Shown here piece by piece: positions 6,240 through 13,815 of a stretch of 25,512 nt of DNA. Origin of the DNA: a virus; the IMG/VR virus record IMGVR_UViG_3300035670_001152, positions 1 through 25,512 of that record. One strand, given 5' to 3'. Numbering within the stretch: position 1 is the stretch's first letter; every line of letters begins with the position of its first letter. The notes beneath the pieces are model-generated. The model was not told where the DNA came from. It saw nothing but the letters and a program-made list of their open reading frames with translations, and made no database searches. A program made the position numbers and the translations under genes.

Positions 6240-7649
6240 CTATGCGGTGGGCGCGGTGTAGAACGGCACAAAATACACGCCGTCCGTAATCGAATTAGTG
6301 CCTTGATCGTCTTGCACGTATACCTTGACCCATCCGGCAATCGCGCCCGGCGTCGTCATGTTTGCCGCATCTACCAGTGACTGTGACGCGTCAGTCGTGG
6401 ATGTGCCGATGAAGCGCACAAACTCCTCAGAAACGTCAGTCTGTGTCAAGGTAAGGACCGGCACAGCTTTCGTTGTGCTGTTTTGCACGACGTGCAAGCG
6501 CGAGGCCGGGCTGTCAGTCCCAATTCCAACAAAGCCGGAATTGATGGGCTGTATCTGGATGTTTCCAGTAGCATCGTTAGTCTTAAGAATGACGTTGCGG
6601 CTTGCACCTGATGTTGTCAGCGTCAGATTTGCACCGTTATCCCAAATCTCAGCGACACGCAATATTGTGCTGTTCAGTACGGCCCGACCGCCGGTGGCGG
6701 ATATTTGCAGATACCCGCTGCTGTCTGTGTAGATGTTGGAATAGACAGAGCCCGCCGTGTAGGACAATCTCAGTTGGTTGGTCGTCGGGTTGACGATCTC
6801 CAGCTTTGTCGCAGCGGCCGCGGCTGTTGCGCCAATTACCACGTCCCCACCACCCAGACGATAGCCGCCCGTGAAGAATGATCCAAACACGTTTGCGGTG
6901 CCCACGGTGACGCCTGTGCCGCTGCCGTCCGCTATGGCAACACATCCATCTGCCGTGATCGTGGCTAGACGGCCAAAAGCGAACGAATACGAGCCGGTGA
7001 TATTGTTGTTCGCTCCGCCGAAAATCCCTGACCTGCTGCCAACGATGTTATTCTCAGTGCCTCCGAGGATCACGGAAAAGACTTTGTCTTTGTCCGTGAT
7101 CGTGTTGGCCGTGCCACTGAAAATGCCGCTCCGCCCGCTCTGTACCACGTTGAACGATCCACCGCCGATGACGCTATGCCCGTGGACACTGTACCGCATG
7201 AAGTTATGCCCGCCGCCGCAGATCGTCCCAGCAATCTGGTTGACGATGTTATCGTATCCCCCGCCGATTGTGGATACGATTGCTGATCCCGCCACGTAAT
7301 CGGTATCCTCTGCCCAGCCGGTCGGCAATGGGATATAGGTACTGTACTCTGGCAAGCCGTTCGGCGAGCCGATTAGGTTTGCCCCCGGATTGTTGCCGCC
7401 GCCTGCTATGGTGTTTGTGTTCGTCCCGCTCTCGATGGTATTGTTCGCCGCGTTGACGCAGTAGTTCTTCGAGCCTTCGGTGTAGGTGTCGATCGTGATC
7501 GCCCCGATATTGATCTGCGAACCGCCCAACACGAATTTGCCGGAGCTGTTGTCCCACAACACGGCACGGAGGTCAACGCCAGCCGCAGGCGTCACGTTAA
7601 CATCGTGCTGGTCTTGCAGCCTGGTTACGGTCGGGGTTGCGATTGCCAT
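6240..7649 (-). CDS. Fibre-like protein with YadA-head-like repeats (putative head fibre)
   Basis: A 469-residue protein. After an N-terminal domain (TVTRLQDQHDVNVTPAAGVD onwards) come repeated turns of the form NxIxGGxxNxI (TNTIAGGGNN, VSTIGGGYDNIV, SGIFSGTANTI, VILGGTENNI, SGIFGGANNNI), as in left-handed YadA-like head repeats of trimeric adhesins. A beta region and a GFVGIGTDSPASRLHV segment follow, familiar from phage fibres. No S74 chaperone domain is visible. The ATG at 7649 is chosen because AGAAGG precedes it; an in-frame TTG at 7667 has no support. Its place between capsid and connector genes suggests a head fibre, though a tail fibre is possible. Confidence 0.7.
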   Translation of the reverse strand: MAIATPTVTRLQDQHDVNVTPAAGVDLRAVLWDNSSGKFVLGGSQINIGAITIDTYTEGSKNYCVNAANNTIESGTNTNTIAGGGNNPGANLIGSPNGLPEYSTYIPLPTGWAEDTDYVAGSAIVSTIGGGYDNIVNQIAGTICGGGHNFMRYSVHGHSVIGGGSFNVVQSGRSGIFSGTANTITDKDKVFSVILGGTENNIVGSRSGIFGGANNNITGSYSFAFGRLATITADGCVAIADGSGTGVTVGTANVFGSFFTGGYRLGGGDVVIGATAAAAATKLEIVNPTTNQLRLSYTAGSVYSNIYTDSSGYLQISATGGRAVLNSTILRVAEIWDNGANLTLTTSGASRNVILKTNDATGNIQIQPINSGFVGIGTDSPASRLHVVQNSTTKAVPVLTLTQTDVSEEFVRFIGTSTTDASQSLVDAANMTTPGAIAGWVKVYVQDDQGTNSITDGVYFVPFYTAPTA

Positions 7650-7676
7650 TGTATTCCTTCTGCTCAAATTCCACGC

Positions 7677-7693
7677 GCTAACAGGCCATTATC
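7677..7693 (-). promoter_or_regulatory. 17-bp dyad element, copy 4 of 12
   Basis: The coding strand reads GATAATGGCCTGTTAGC with follower GCGCGTGGA. Unlike most copies it lies about 50 bp after the upstream stop (7742), downstream of a terminator-like hairpin, and 27 nt before the fibre ATG. Confidence 0.72.
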
Positions 7694-7697
7694 GCGT

Positions 7698-7736
7698 GAA
7701 AAGGGCCAGGCGCACACCCAGCGCGCCCAGCCCCTT
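7698..7736 (-). terminator. Probable intrinsic terminator after the decoration-like gene
   Basis: On the coding strand AAGGGGCTGGGCGC pairs imperfectly with GCGCCTGGCCCTT and is followed by TTTT-CAC. The stem has bulges, so strength is uncertain. It would separate abundant capsid transcripts from the fibre gene. Confidence 0.45.
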
Positions 7737-7741
7737 CTGCG

Positions 7742-8131
7742 TCAGCTCGTGCCGTAGCGCACGTTCATGCCCACGTTCAGCCAGGAGGTGTTGACCGTCC
7801 CCGTTTCGTCATACTTGACGCACAGGATGTCACCTGCCACGAACGTGGCGGCACCTACCGATCCGGCGATCACCGTGTCTGCTACCCAGCCCGTGTCAGC
7901 CGTGCCGCTGCCGATAGTGCCGATGGCCGTGGTCGCCGTGCCAACCTGGCCGCCGTTCTGCAGGACGATGGACAGACCTGTCCCGGGCCCGGCCGTGATC
8001 GTTGCACCAGGCACCGCCCACAGGTTGATCACCTCGCCGGCAAAGGGCGCCTTCCACAGCGCGTAGGTCTCGTCGCTCAGATCCCCGGTGAAGGTCTGCG
8101 TCACCGGAAACGCAATCTGTGACTGAAACAT
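7742..8131 (-). CDS. Small capsid-associated protein (putative decoration protein)
   Basis: A 129-residue protein, MFQSQIAFPVTQTFTGDLSD, rich in Gly, Thr and Val and apparently all beta (EVINLWAVPGATITAGPGTG; VAGDILCVKYDETGTVNTSW). It follows the major capsid gene by nine nt, with AGGAGGG before the ATG, the usual position of a head decoration or stabilising protein. No family is recognised with confidence; the role is inferred from position and composition. Confidence 0.55.
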   Translation of the reverse strand: MFQSQIAFPVTQTFTGDLSDETYALWKAPFAGEVINLWAVPGATITAGPGTGLSIVLQNGGQVGTATTAIGTIGSGTADTGWVADTVIAGSVGAATFVAGDILCVKYDETGTVNTSWLNVGMNVRYGTS

Positions 8132-8140
8132 CGTGCCCTC

Positions 8141-8989
8141 CTATGGCGCGGTTGCGTCGCTGGTCATCTTGACGCCCCAGGTCGGGCGCTCACCCAGCCC
8201 GTAGGCATAGACCATGGTCGCGTTCAGCTCCCACGCCCGCAGGGACGCATCCCGCTCCGGCTCCAGCCGGTACGCCCGGCGCACGTCGAAGGCGATGGCC
8301 TGCGGCGCGAACACGGCCGAGACCGCATCCGTGTCGGTGTTGATCGCGATGTTGGCCGAGGTGTAGACCGGGACGCCCAGATAGTTGGCCATCCAGTAGT
8401 CCCGCAGGGCCTGGCTGGTCATCGCATCCTTGTTGGCGTAGGTCGCGGCCGGCACGCCCGTCTCGAGAAAGACATCGTGCCAGTGGTACGGGTGGAGGAC
8501 AGCGCGCAGCGCGCCGCTGGGAGCGTAGGCCGCCCGCAGCGTGCTGATCGCGTCCGCCATGATCGTGGTTGAGAACGGGCTGTTGGCCGTGCCCGTGTCG
8601 GTCGAGAAGCTGCTGAACACGCCCACCAGGTCCGTGTCGACCTTCTTGGCAGCAGCCTCGCCCAACTCCTGGGCCGCCTGCGCCCGCGCGTTGTCCGGGT
8701 CGGACTCAATGTTGGCGTCGGTGAGAATGAACTGCGCAATGACCTCGCCCGGCGTCAGCGTGCCCACGCTGGATTTGCTGAACGTGGTGGGGTTGCTGTA
8801 GTCCACCGCATCAGCCACCGTCTCGTAGGAGACCTCAGGCCGGGTCGAGAAGGCGCGTGTCATGCGCCCTTGTGCGCTGTAGCCGCTCACCAACGACGGC
8901 ATCAAGCCACCCTCACGCGCCACCAGAACAGCATCCTCGTAGATCGAAGCGATGAACGAGCTGATGCTGGTGTACTGAGTGATTGCCAT
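8141..8989 (-). CDS. Major capsid protein (HK97 fold)
   Basis: A 282-residue protein. The sequence SYETVADAVDYSNPTTFSKS, then LTPGEVIAQFILTDANIESD and AQAAQELGEAAAKKVDTDLV, is a capsid-type E-loop to spine-helix order, and LRAVLHPYHWHDVFLETG with YLGVPVYTSANI is typical of the P-domain. The C-terminal FDVRRAYRLEPERDASLRAW and WGVKMTSDATAP complete it. It lacks a long N-terminal delta domain, consistent with the separate scaffold gene immediately upstream (6-bp gap). GGAG precedes the ATG. Confidence 0.88.
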   Translation of the reverse strand: MAITQYTSISSFIASIYEDAVLVAREGGLMPSLVSGYSAQGRMTRAFSTRPEVSYETVADAVDYSNPTTFSKSSVGTLTPGEVIAQFILTDANIESDPDNARAQAAQELGEAAAKKVDTDLVGVFSSFSTDTGTANSPFSTTIMADAISTLRAAYAPSGALRAVLHPYHWHDVFLETGVPAATYANKDAMTSQALRDYWMANYLGVPVYTSANIAINTDTDAVSAVFAPQAIAFDVRRAYRLEPERDASLRAWELNATMVYAYGLGERPTWGVKMTSDATAP

Positions 8990-8995
8990 CGTCTG

Positions 8996-9610
8996 TTACT
9001 CCGTAGTAGTTGACCAGAAGACCCCGCCACCCTGTCCGCCGAACACGTTGGCGCCGCCGCCGCCCATCCCATAGATGCGCTTCAGGCGCTCCTCCGTGCT
9101 CGGCCCCGGCGCGCCGCCGGCCGGGTTGGTGGGCGAGATCGTTCCGGCTTTCGCCGCCAGATACGGCTTGGCTGCCAGCAGGGCTTTCAGCTCCCGCTCT
9201 AGGCCGCCGATCTGGCCCTTGTCGTCGATCTCCAGGGCTGTCTGATCCAGCAGCCTGATGGCATCCTCTGGATCGTTGAAGCCCGCTTTCGCCGCCGCCG
9301 AGATCACCTGCGTGCGCAGAAGTTGCTGCTGGCGCTGCTGTTCAGCTGCCGCCCGTGCCTGGCGTTCAGCCTCCAGATCAGCCTTGAGCTTCTCCAGCTC
9401 GGTCATCTCGGACCGCTTGCGCTGCTCTTCGGCCTCCTCCGCTGCCCGCAGCTTCGTTCGCCACGAAGCCGCTTCCTTGCGCAGCGTCTTGACCTCTTTC
9501 AGCAGCGCCTCGATATCCGGCGTGCTCTGCTCTGCCCCTGGCTCCTGGCCCTGGGTCGTCGTTTCTTCCGTTGGGGTTGTGGGCGCCTGGCCCGTCGTTT
9601 GAGGTTCCAT
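8996..9610 (-). CDS. Capsid scaffolding protein
   Basis: A 204-residue protein with a disordered, Thr/Gln/Glu-rich N-terminus, a long charged coiled coil (about residues 33-100: IEALLKEVKTLRKEAASWRT, ELEKLKADLEAERQARAAAE), the FNDPEDAIRLLD segment and a Gly-rich tail. This is the layout of GP20/DUF4355-type scaffold proteins that template procapsid assembly and leave or are degraded. It is directly followed by the capsid gene and is first behind the promoter-like palindrome at 9634-9673. GGAG lies 11 nt before the ATG. Confidence 0.87.
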   Translation of the reverse strand: MEPQTTGQAPTTPTEETTTQGQEPGAEQSTPDIEALLKEVKTLRKEAASWRTKLRAAEEAEEQRKRSEMTELEKLKADLEAERQARAAAEQQRQQQLLRTQVISAAAKAGFNDPEDAIRLLDQTALEIDDKGQIGGLERELKALLAAKPYLAAKAGTISPTNPAGGAPGPSTEERLKRIYGMGGGGANVFGGQGGGVFWSTTTE

Positions 9611-9633
9611 CTATGCATCATCTCCTGGATTCT

Positions 9634-9673
9634 GCACGTTTTCAGCTTACCACACTGAAAACGTGCATGTCAA
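9634..9673 (-). promoter_or_regulatory. Palindromic promoter-like element P1 (before scaffold/capsid genes)
   Basis: TTGACA on the coding strand (9668-9673) is followed, after 17 nt, by GTAAGC (or TAAGCT after 18), a weak -10 in a TGTG context. Spacer and -10 lie in a perfect 12-bp inverted repeat (9634-9645 and 9655-9666) with a 9-base centre. A transcript would start about 25 nt before the scaffold gene. The same core recurs at 19218-19262. The stem has no T run on either strand, so a terminator is less likely than a promoter with overlapping operator. Confidence 0.6.
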
Positions 9674-9692
9674 TAGCTGCCGATTTCCACGC

Positions 9693-9709
9693 GCTAACAT
9701 GCCCTTATC
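9693..9709 (-). promoter_or_regulatory. 17-bp dyad element, copy 5 of 12
   Basis: The coding strand reads GATAAGGGCATGTTAGC. It overlaps the TGA stop of the MuF gene (TGATAA) and is followed by GCGCGTGGA, then by the -35 of P1 about 12 nt further on. Confidence 0.76.
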
Positions 9710-10766
9710 ACCTGTAGAACTTGCGCGCCTCATCCTCGCCGAGTAGTTCCTTCAAGCTCGGCATCACACGCATCAGCCCATAGACCGGATCGTCATGCTG
9801 CGCGCTGAGCTGATCCCAGCCCACCTTGCCAGCCTGCCACGCGTCGAACATGGCGCCGCCCATGTAGCCCTGCTGCTGGGCTGCGCTCAGGCTCTCGAAC
9901 CAATCCCGACCGCTGCCCACCTGCGGCCGCGTGTCCGGCAAGCCCTTGAAGCCCAGCGCCTCCCAGCTCTTCGTCACCGGCACCATGGCGCAGCGCCCAT
10001 TATGGTGATCGTTCAGCACCTCGTCCGGCTTGTGCAGTGTCCCGTGCATCGCGATGCAACTCATGCACACCCGGTCGTCCAGTTCCGCGTGCCAGATCCA
10101 GCCCTCCACGATGTCCGAGTTCGCCACGTAGGCCGCGCGGCTGCCTTCACGATAGGCCCACAGTTGCGCCGTCCTGGCCGTGCGCAGCGCCCACGCCAGC
10201 CCCTGGCCCAGCTCACGGCTGATCGCGCTGGCGATCTTGCGCGGGTTCCAGCCCAGGGCAATGCCGAGCAGCAGCCGCCGCTCCACCTGGCTGGCCACCG
10301 CCTCCCCGAGCTGCTTGACCAGCGAGTCTCGCAACGGCGACCCCGGCGCCAGGAAGCCCATCATGCGCAGCACGGCCTCGGTTGGCAGGCGGTTCCACTC
10401 CGCCCGCAGCGCCGCCGCTATCGGCTCCGGGATGCCCGCCAGCGCCATCTGCTGCGCATGTTGCAGCCCCAGCGCCACCTGCTGGCTGATCTGCGCCTGG
10501 AGGTCCGTGTCCACGAACGCCCCGAACCGCCCGATCTGCTCTACGATCTGCACCCGCAAGCTGCGCCAGCGCGCCAGCCTGGCCACCTTCCAGGCCTTAG
10601 GCTCGTCCATCAGCGCCAGCTCAGCCGTCAGCGCCTCGATCATCACCTGAAGCTCCTGAACGATCTGGCCGTAGGCCTGGACGTAGCGCACAGCCTGCTG
10701 CCGCTCCATCGCCAGCAGCGCCCGCCGGAATCGCTCAGCCGCCTCGATGGTCGGGTGCTCAGGCAT
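9708..10766 (-). CDS. Minor head / head morphogenesis protein (Mu gpF-like)
   Basis: A 352-residue protein. The N-terminal half is helical (TIEAAERFRRALLAMERQQA onwards). The conserved core about residues 175-265 contains RTARTAQLWAYREGSRAAYV, WHAELDDRVCMSCIAMHGTL and HHNGRCAMVPV, the Cys/His cluster of the phage Mu gpF family. These proteins sit inside the head near the portal and assist head assembly or DNA ejection. The start is placed at the ATG 10766, with AAGGAG upstream and an 8-nt overlap with the previous gene; the frame is open 44 codons further but that part is out-of-frame shadow of the previous gene. Confidence 0.86.
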   Translation of the reverse strand: MPEHPTIEAAERFRRALLAMERQQAVRYVQAYGQIVQELQVMIEALTAELALMDEPKAWKVARLARWRSLRVQIVEQIGRFGAFVDTDLQAQISQQVALGLQHAQQMALAGIPEPIAAALRAEWNRLPTEAVLRMMGFLAPGSPLRDSLVKQLGEAVASQVERRLLLGIALGWNPRKIASAISRELGQGLAWALRTARTAQLWAYREGSRAAYVANSDIVEGWIWHAELDDRVCMSCIAMHGTLHKPDEVLNDHHNGRCAMVPVTKSWEALGFKGLPDTRPQVGSGRDWFESLSAAQQQGYMGGAMFDAWQAGKVGWDQLSAQHDDPVYGLMRVMPSLKELLGEDEARKFYR

Positions 10767-11007
10767 CTCCGAGCAGCTCCTTGCTGACCCAGCCCAGCGC
10801 AGCCACCGGCACCCAGCCATTTTCTTCCAGCCCGATCCGAACAATCCGCACGCCGGGCTGCAAGACCGCAACATGCGGAAGATTGATCGATGGTCCACTG
10901 CGCAGCTTCGCAGCGCTATTGGTCGACGCCTCGTCCATCGTCGGGCGCCAGCCCGTTTGATCCTCGAACGCCGCCAGGATCGTCATCTCGCCAATCTGCA
11001 GTGTCAT
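10759..11007 (-). CDS. Unknown 82-residue protein in the head operon
   Basis: The protein starts MTLQIGEMTILAAFEDQTGW and ends WVPVAALGWVSKELLGDA. It looks like a small alpha/beta protein without membrane segments or metal ligands. Its ATG overlaps the methyltransferase stop by 4 nt (ATGA), with GGAGG upstream, and its end overlaps the MuF start. This strict coupling supports expression. No family recognised. Confidence 0.65.
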   Translation of the reverse strand: MTLQIGEMTILAAFEDQTGWRPTMDEASTNSAAKLRSGPSINLPHVAVLQPGVRIVRIGLEENGWVPVAALGWVSKELLGDA

Positions 11008-11456
11008 GTTGCCTCCAGTTTGCGAAGAACCGCATGGATGTTAGCCAGGTCAATGCCAAGCTGGACGATCTCCCACTTCTTGGCCGTGTAGAAGCCATAC
11101 TTCTGGCCCCACTGGGTGCGCGGGTCCAGGTAGTGAAAGGTCTCCGGGTGATAGCATCGCACGTGCGTAGGATCGATCACCGCGTTCGGGCTGTTCCACA
11201 TCGGCGTGCGCACAGCCGCCACGCCGCCCGGCCGCAGGATGCGCCACACCTCGTCGAAGAAGCCGATGAAGCCCATGTGCAAATGCTCCAGCAGGTCTTG
11301 CGCCACCACCTGGTCGAACGAGCCATCAGGCCATGGCCATGGCGTCAATTCCAAGTCATGCGCCACATCCACCCACGGCGAATGCGACGTCAGGTCATGG
11401 TTCACCGCGCCGTCCAGCGGCTCATTGCCGCAGCCCAGGTTCAGGATGGTGGCCAT
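11004..11456 (-). CDS. SAM-dependent methyltransferase (Methyltransf_11-like, short)
   Basis: A 150-residue class I methyltransferase. Motif I is ILNLGCGNEP (residues 4-13), followed by VNHDLT, SFDQVVAQDLLEHL (motif IV region with EH) and FDEVWRILRPGGVAAVRTP. The core is short, with a compact C-terminal substrate region (RTQWGQKYGFYTAKKWEIVQ). It overlaps the preceding glycosyltransferase by 16 nt and the next gene by 4 nt. By association it may methylate a glycan or protein made or modified by the neighbouring glycosyltransferases; the substrate is not visible in the sequence. Confidence 0.82.
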   Translation of the reverse strand: MATILNLGCGNEPLDGAVNHDLTSHSPWVDVAHDLELTPWPWPDGSFDQVVAQDLLEHLHMGFIGFFDEVWRILRPGGVAAVRTPMWNSPNAVIDPTHVRCYHPETFHYLDPRTQWGQKYGFYTAKKWEIVQLGIDLANIHAVLRKLEAT

Positions 11457-12130
11457 GAGTAGTCTATCCCGCTGCCGTCCAGCACCAGCGGCTCCGCCCG
11501 TTCCCAGCTACGATTGCCCCAGGCGCTCTCACGCTCGCCGATGTGCTCTGACAAGTCCAGCGCCGCCAGCTTGTAGCCCCTGGCCTGCAAGTCCCGGCAG
11601 ACCGTCAAGTCCTCGCCGCCAGTTTGGTCAGCTAGGGGCCCGATCAGCGTGCGCCAGTGCCGCGCAGGAAACGACCACGAGCTGCCCGGCAGAGTCGCCC
11701 GGATCAGCGTCCGCTCGCCGCCGATCACCAGGTCCTCCAGCACCGTGTTCCACGGGTACACCGGCTCCCAGTTCAGCGAGGCCAGCCCCACCCAGGACGG
11801 CGCCGCCTGCCAGAACGCCAGAAGACGCGCCGCCCATCTTGGCTTGTACAGGTAGTCGTCAGCCGAGAACACGATCACGCTGGCCCCCGTCGCCGCGGCC
11901 ATGTCCAGCGCCGTGTTCATGCTGTAGCCTACCGTCACCCGATTCTCGAAGACGTAGCTGTTCGGCTGGTGCGCCACCCACGCCCGTTGCTGATCGTCAC
12001 TGCTGCCGCCGTCGACCAGCACACGCTTGAACGGATACCCAGGATGGGCGTCCATGCTGGCCAGCGTCTGCCGCAGGAAATGAAACCGATTGAAGGTCAG
12101 GACCGCAACGCAAATCGTCGGCTGTTCCAT
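11441..12130 (-). CDS. GT2-like glycosyltransferase A (GT-A fold)
   Basis: A 229-residue protein with the GT-A order: TICVAVLTFNRFHFLRQTLA at the N-terminus, LVDGGSSDD (39-46), VFSADDYLYKP with D91/D92 as the metal/nucleotide-binding acidic pair, and a late GGEDLTVCRDLQARGY (ED, residues 173-174) as in bases of GT2 enzymes. The start is set to the ATG at 12130, with GGGAGG about 9 nt upstream; the longer open frame is shadow of the preceding gene, which it overlaps by 34 nt. It probably transfers a sugar from a nucleotide donor; the acceptor is unknown. Confidence 0.82.
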   Translation of the reverse strand: MEQPTICVAVLTFNRFHFLRQTLASMDAHPGYPFKRVLVDGGSSDDQQRAWVAHQPNSYVFENRVTVGYSMNTALDMAAATGASVIVFSADDYLYKPRWAARLLAFWQAAPSWVGLASLNWEPVYPWNTVLEDLVIGGERTLIRATLPGSSWSFPARHWRTLIGPLADQTGGEDLTVCRDLQARGYKLAALDLSEHIGERESAWGNRSWERAEPLVLDGSGIDYSWPPS

Positions 12131-12777
12131 ACGCCAAACGCCTCCCGTGCGACTCTCCGGTTGAACGACGACCGCCCGCTCTGGTACGTGATGGGCGCTT
12201 CCACCACCGTCAGACCCAGCCACCGGCACGCCAGCAGCACCTCGATCTGCCAGGCGTGCATGGTCGCCGTGTACGTCAGCCTGGCCAGCTTGCGCAGCGC
12301 CCCCGCCGCGAAAACCCGATAGCCGGAAGTCCAGTCGCTAATCCCGCTTAACGCGTGGAAGTAGCGCACGTTGCACGCCAACGCCGCAGCCCGGCTCAGA
12401 CTCTGCCGCACCGGGCTGCCCAGGTAACATGACCCCGGCCGGAACCTTGATCCCACCAGCACGTCCGCATCGCCCAGGCGACCTACCAAATGCGTTGCCG
12501 CCTGCGGGTCATGGCTGCGGCCCGCGTCAATTTGCACCACGGCCGTGGCTCCAGCGTCCAGCGACCAGCGCCACCCCTCCACCAGGCTCGGCCCGATCCC
12601 GCGCCGGACCTGGTGCATAATGACGTGCGCGCCTGCGTATCGCGCCAGATAGGTTGTTTCATCCTGGCTGGCATCGTCGATCACGCACACGCGCAGCCCC
12701 TGCTCGCGCAAGCCGACCACCAGCCAGCCGATGCTCTCCGCCTCATTCAGAGTCGTCACCACAGCACAGGTGTTCAT
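12097..12777 (-). CDS. GT2-like glycosyltransferase B (DPM1-like)
   Basis: A 226-residue protein of the dolichol-phosphate-mannose synthase-like branch: VVTTLNEAESIGWLV, VCVIDDASQDET (D34/D35), VVQIDAGRSHDP (D84 in the DxD-equivalent), VLVGSRFRPG, SGISDWTSGYRVF and QIEVLLACRWLG. It lacks the C-terminal membrane helices of many relatives, so it should be soluble or peripheral. The start ATG at 12777 overlaps the preceding stop by 4 nt. It follows a virion-type beta protein gene, which is a candidate acceptor by position only. Confidence 0.85.
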   Translation of the reverse strand: MNTCAVVTTLNEAESIGWLVVGLREQGLRVCVIDDASQDETTYLARYAGAHVIMHQVRRGIGPSLVEGWRWSLDAGATAVVQIDAGRSHDPQAATHLVGRLGDADVLVGSRFRPGSCYLGSPVRQSLSRAAALACNVRYFHALSGISDWTSGYRVFAAGALRKLARLTYTATMHAWQIEVLLACRWLGLTVVEAPITYQSGRSSFNRRVAREAFGVWNSRRFALRS

Positions 12778-13352
12778 TCCTTGTCCGTGTGCTCGTACCA
12801 CTCGATATCCCAGTTGATGAAGTTGGCCGCGTTGCTGACAGCGTTCACGATCTGCAATGCATAGGTCGTGTTCTGCTTGGCCACCCACTCGTTCTCAGCC
12901 CGCTGGCTGCCGCCCAAGTCGCGGCCGCTGCCCCAGTGCCATGTCTGCAACAGTGCCGTGCCGATGGTGCCGGGGGAGGCCGTGCCAGCAGTCGCCCCCG
13001 TGTAGACGCTACAGGTCGGCAGGGTTGCGCTGTTGCGGTTGCGGTTCCACGCCGTAACCGCGTCTCCAATCGTGCCCCCGTGCGCCGTGCCCGCCGTGAA
13101 GCCCTCGTACAGCTTCACATCGGTTTCCAGCTCGCTGACCACTGCCGGCACCATGTGGGCCCACTTCGTGGTATCCGGCGTCCTGAACGTCAGGATCAAC
13201 GTGCCTGCGGCCGCCAAGTCTACCGCGCCGCTGGCGCTGAACAGGCTGCCGCCGTGCAGCTCGTGATGAGCATAGTCGATAGTGTTCAACGCGTGCGTCG
13301 ATCCGTCGAACGCATCCTTCCACACTGATTGCACCGATTGAGAAGTAGCCAT
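12774..13352 (-). CDS. Virion-associated beta protein (putative decoration or fibre protein)
   Basis: A 192-residue protein. The text GSTHALNTIDYAHHELHGGS, LILTFRTPDTTKWAHMVPAV, TAWNRNRNSATLPTCSVY, AENEWVAKQNTTYALQIV and WDIEWYEH resembles a widespread family of small phage structural beta-sandwich proteins with the NRNRNS loop and a C-terminal WYE motif. Function in other phages is mostly assigned as virion component. It stands just before two glycosyltransferases and is rich in Ser/Thr, which makes it a possible glycosylation target. The ATG at 13352 begins a few nt after the previous stop. Confidence 0.6.
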   Translation of the reverse strand: MATSQSVQSVWKDAFDGSTHALNTIDYAHHELHGGSLFSASGAVDLAAAGTLILTFRTPDTTKWAHMVPAVVSELETDVKLYEGFTAGTAHGGTIGDAVTAWNRNRNSATLPTCSVYTGATAGTASPGTIGTALLQTWHWGSGRDLGGSQRAENEWVAKQNTTYALQIVNAVSNAANFINWDIEWYEHTDKE

Positions 13353-13356
13353 TGTG

Positions 13357-13779
13357 TCACCTCGCAGGAATTACAGAATTCAACGGCAGGGCAATTCCCC
13401 GCCGCTGTTGCACATCCCTCCACCACTGCTCGAACACGCTCGGCAGAAGGATGCGCCGCTCGATGTAGGACAAGCCGGCCATCGCCGCCTGCACGCTCTC
13501 AGGCGTAGGCGTGCTCATACGCCACAAGTCCTCCAGCGCCCGCACCGCCCAGTCATAGCCCTGGACGTGCGGCAGCACGCTCCGCTCCAGGTCAGCCCAC
13601 GTCACGATGCGCGGCTGGTCGAACACGCCCCGCTCAGGCGCAGGCCGCGCGGCTGGCGCCGGCTGCCGCCACGCGTCTTCACTGTGCGTTGAACACAGCC
13701 GCTCGCCCGTCGGCCCGTTGAAGAAGGCCGGCGCGCCGCACACCGCGCACCTGCTTTGTCGATACTTCCATCCCGGCAT
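13357..13779 (-). CDS. Zinc-ribbon protein in the head operon
   Basis: A 140-residue protein. The N-terminus has CAVCGAPAFFNGPTGERLCS followed by TH, that is C-x2-C-x13-C-x2-H, a probable zinc-binding ribbon. The rest is helical (WADLERSVLPHVQGYDWAVR; GLSYIERRILLPSVFEQWWR). The ATG at 13779 is chosen because GGAGG precedes it; the longer frame would run into dyad element copy 6. Function unknown; small Cys-rich proteins in this position are seen in several phages. Confidence 0.65.
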   Translation of the reverse strand: MPGWKYRQSRCAVCGAPAFFNGPTGERLCSTHSEDAWRQPAPAARPAPERGVFDQPRIVTWADLERSVLPHVQGYDWAVRALEDLWRMSTPTPESVQAAMAGLSYIERRILLPSVFEQWWRDVQQRRGIALPLNSVIPAR

Positions 13780-13798
13780 AGAGCCTCCAAATCCGCGC

Positions 13799-13815
13799 GC
13801 TAACAAACACTTATC
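13799..13815 (-). promoter_or_regulatory. 17-bp dyad element, copy 6 of 12
   Basis: The coding strand reads GATAAGTGTTTGTTAGC, follower GCGCGCGGA. Its TAA (13811-13813) is the stop codon of the 27-residue membrane microgene. The zinc-ribbon gene starts 19 nt later. Confidence 0.74.

Noticed and set aside
7650-7667. TTG start 18 nt upstream of the fibre gene ATG
   Set aside because: AGAAGG lies inside that extension, six nt before the ATG at 7649, so it is the ribosome binding site of the later start.
9634-9666. Palindrome read as an intrinsic terminator
   Set aside because: Neither strand has a T run after the stem, and a TTGACA with correct spacing is attached; promoter/operator is the better reading.
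9795-10787. Plus-strand open frame of 330 residues
   Set aside because: Antisense of the MuF gene, with low-complexity Arg/His/Pro composition and no family features.
10767-10898. 44-codon N-terminal extension of the MuF gene
   Set aside because: It lies fully over the 82-residue gene, has Cys/Trp/Arg shadow composition and lacks a ribosome binding site, while ATG 10766 has AAGGAG.
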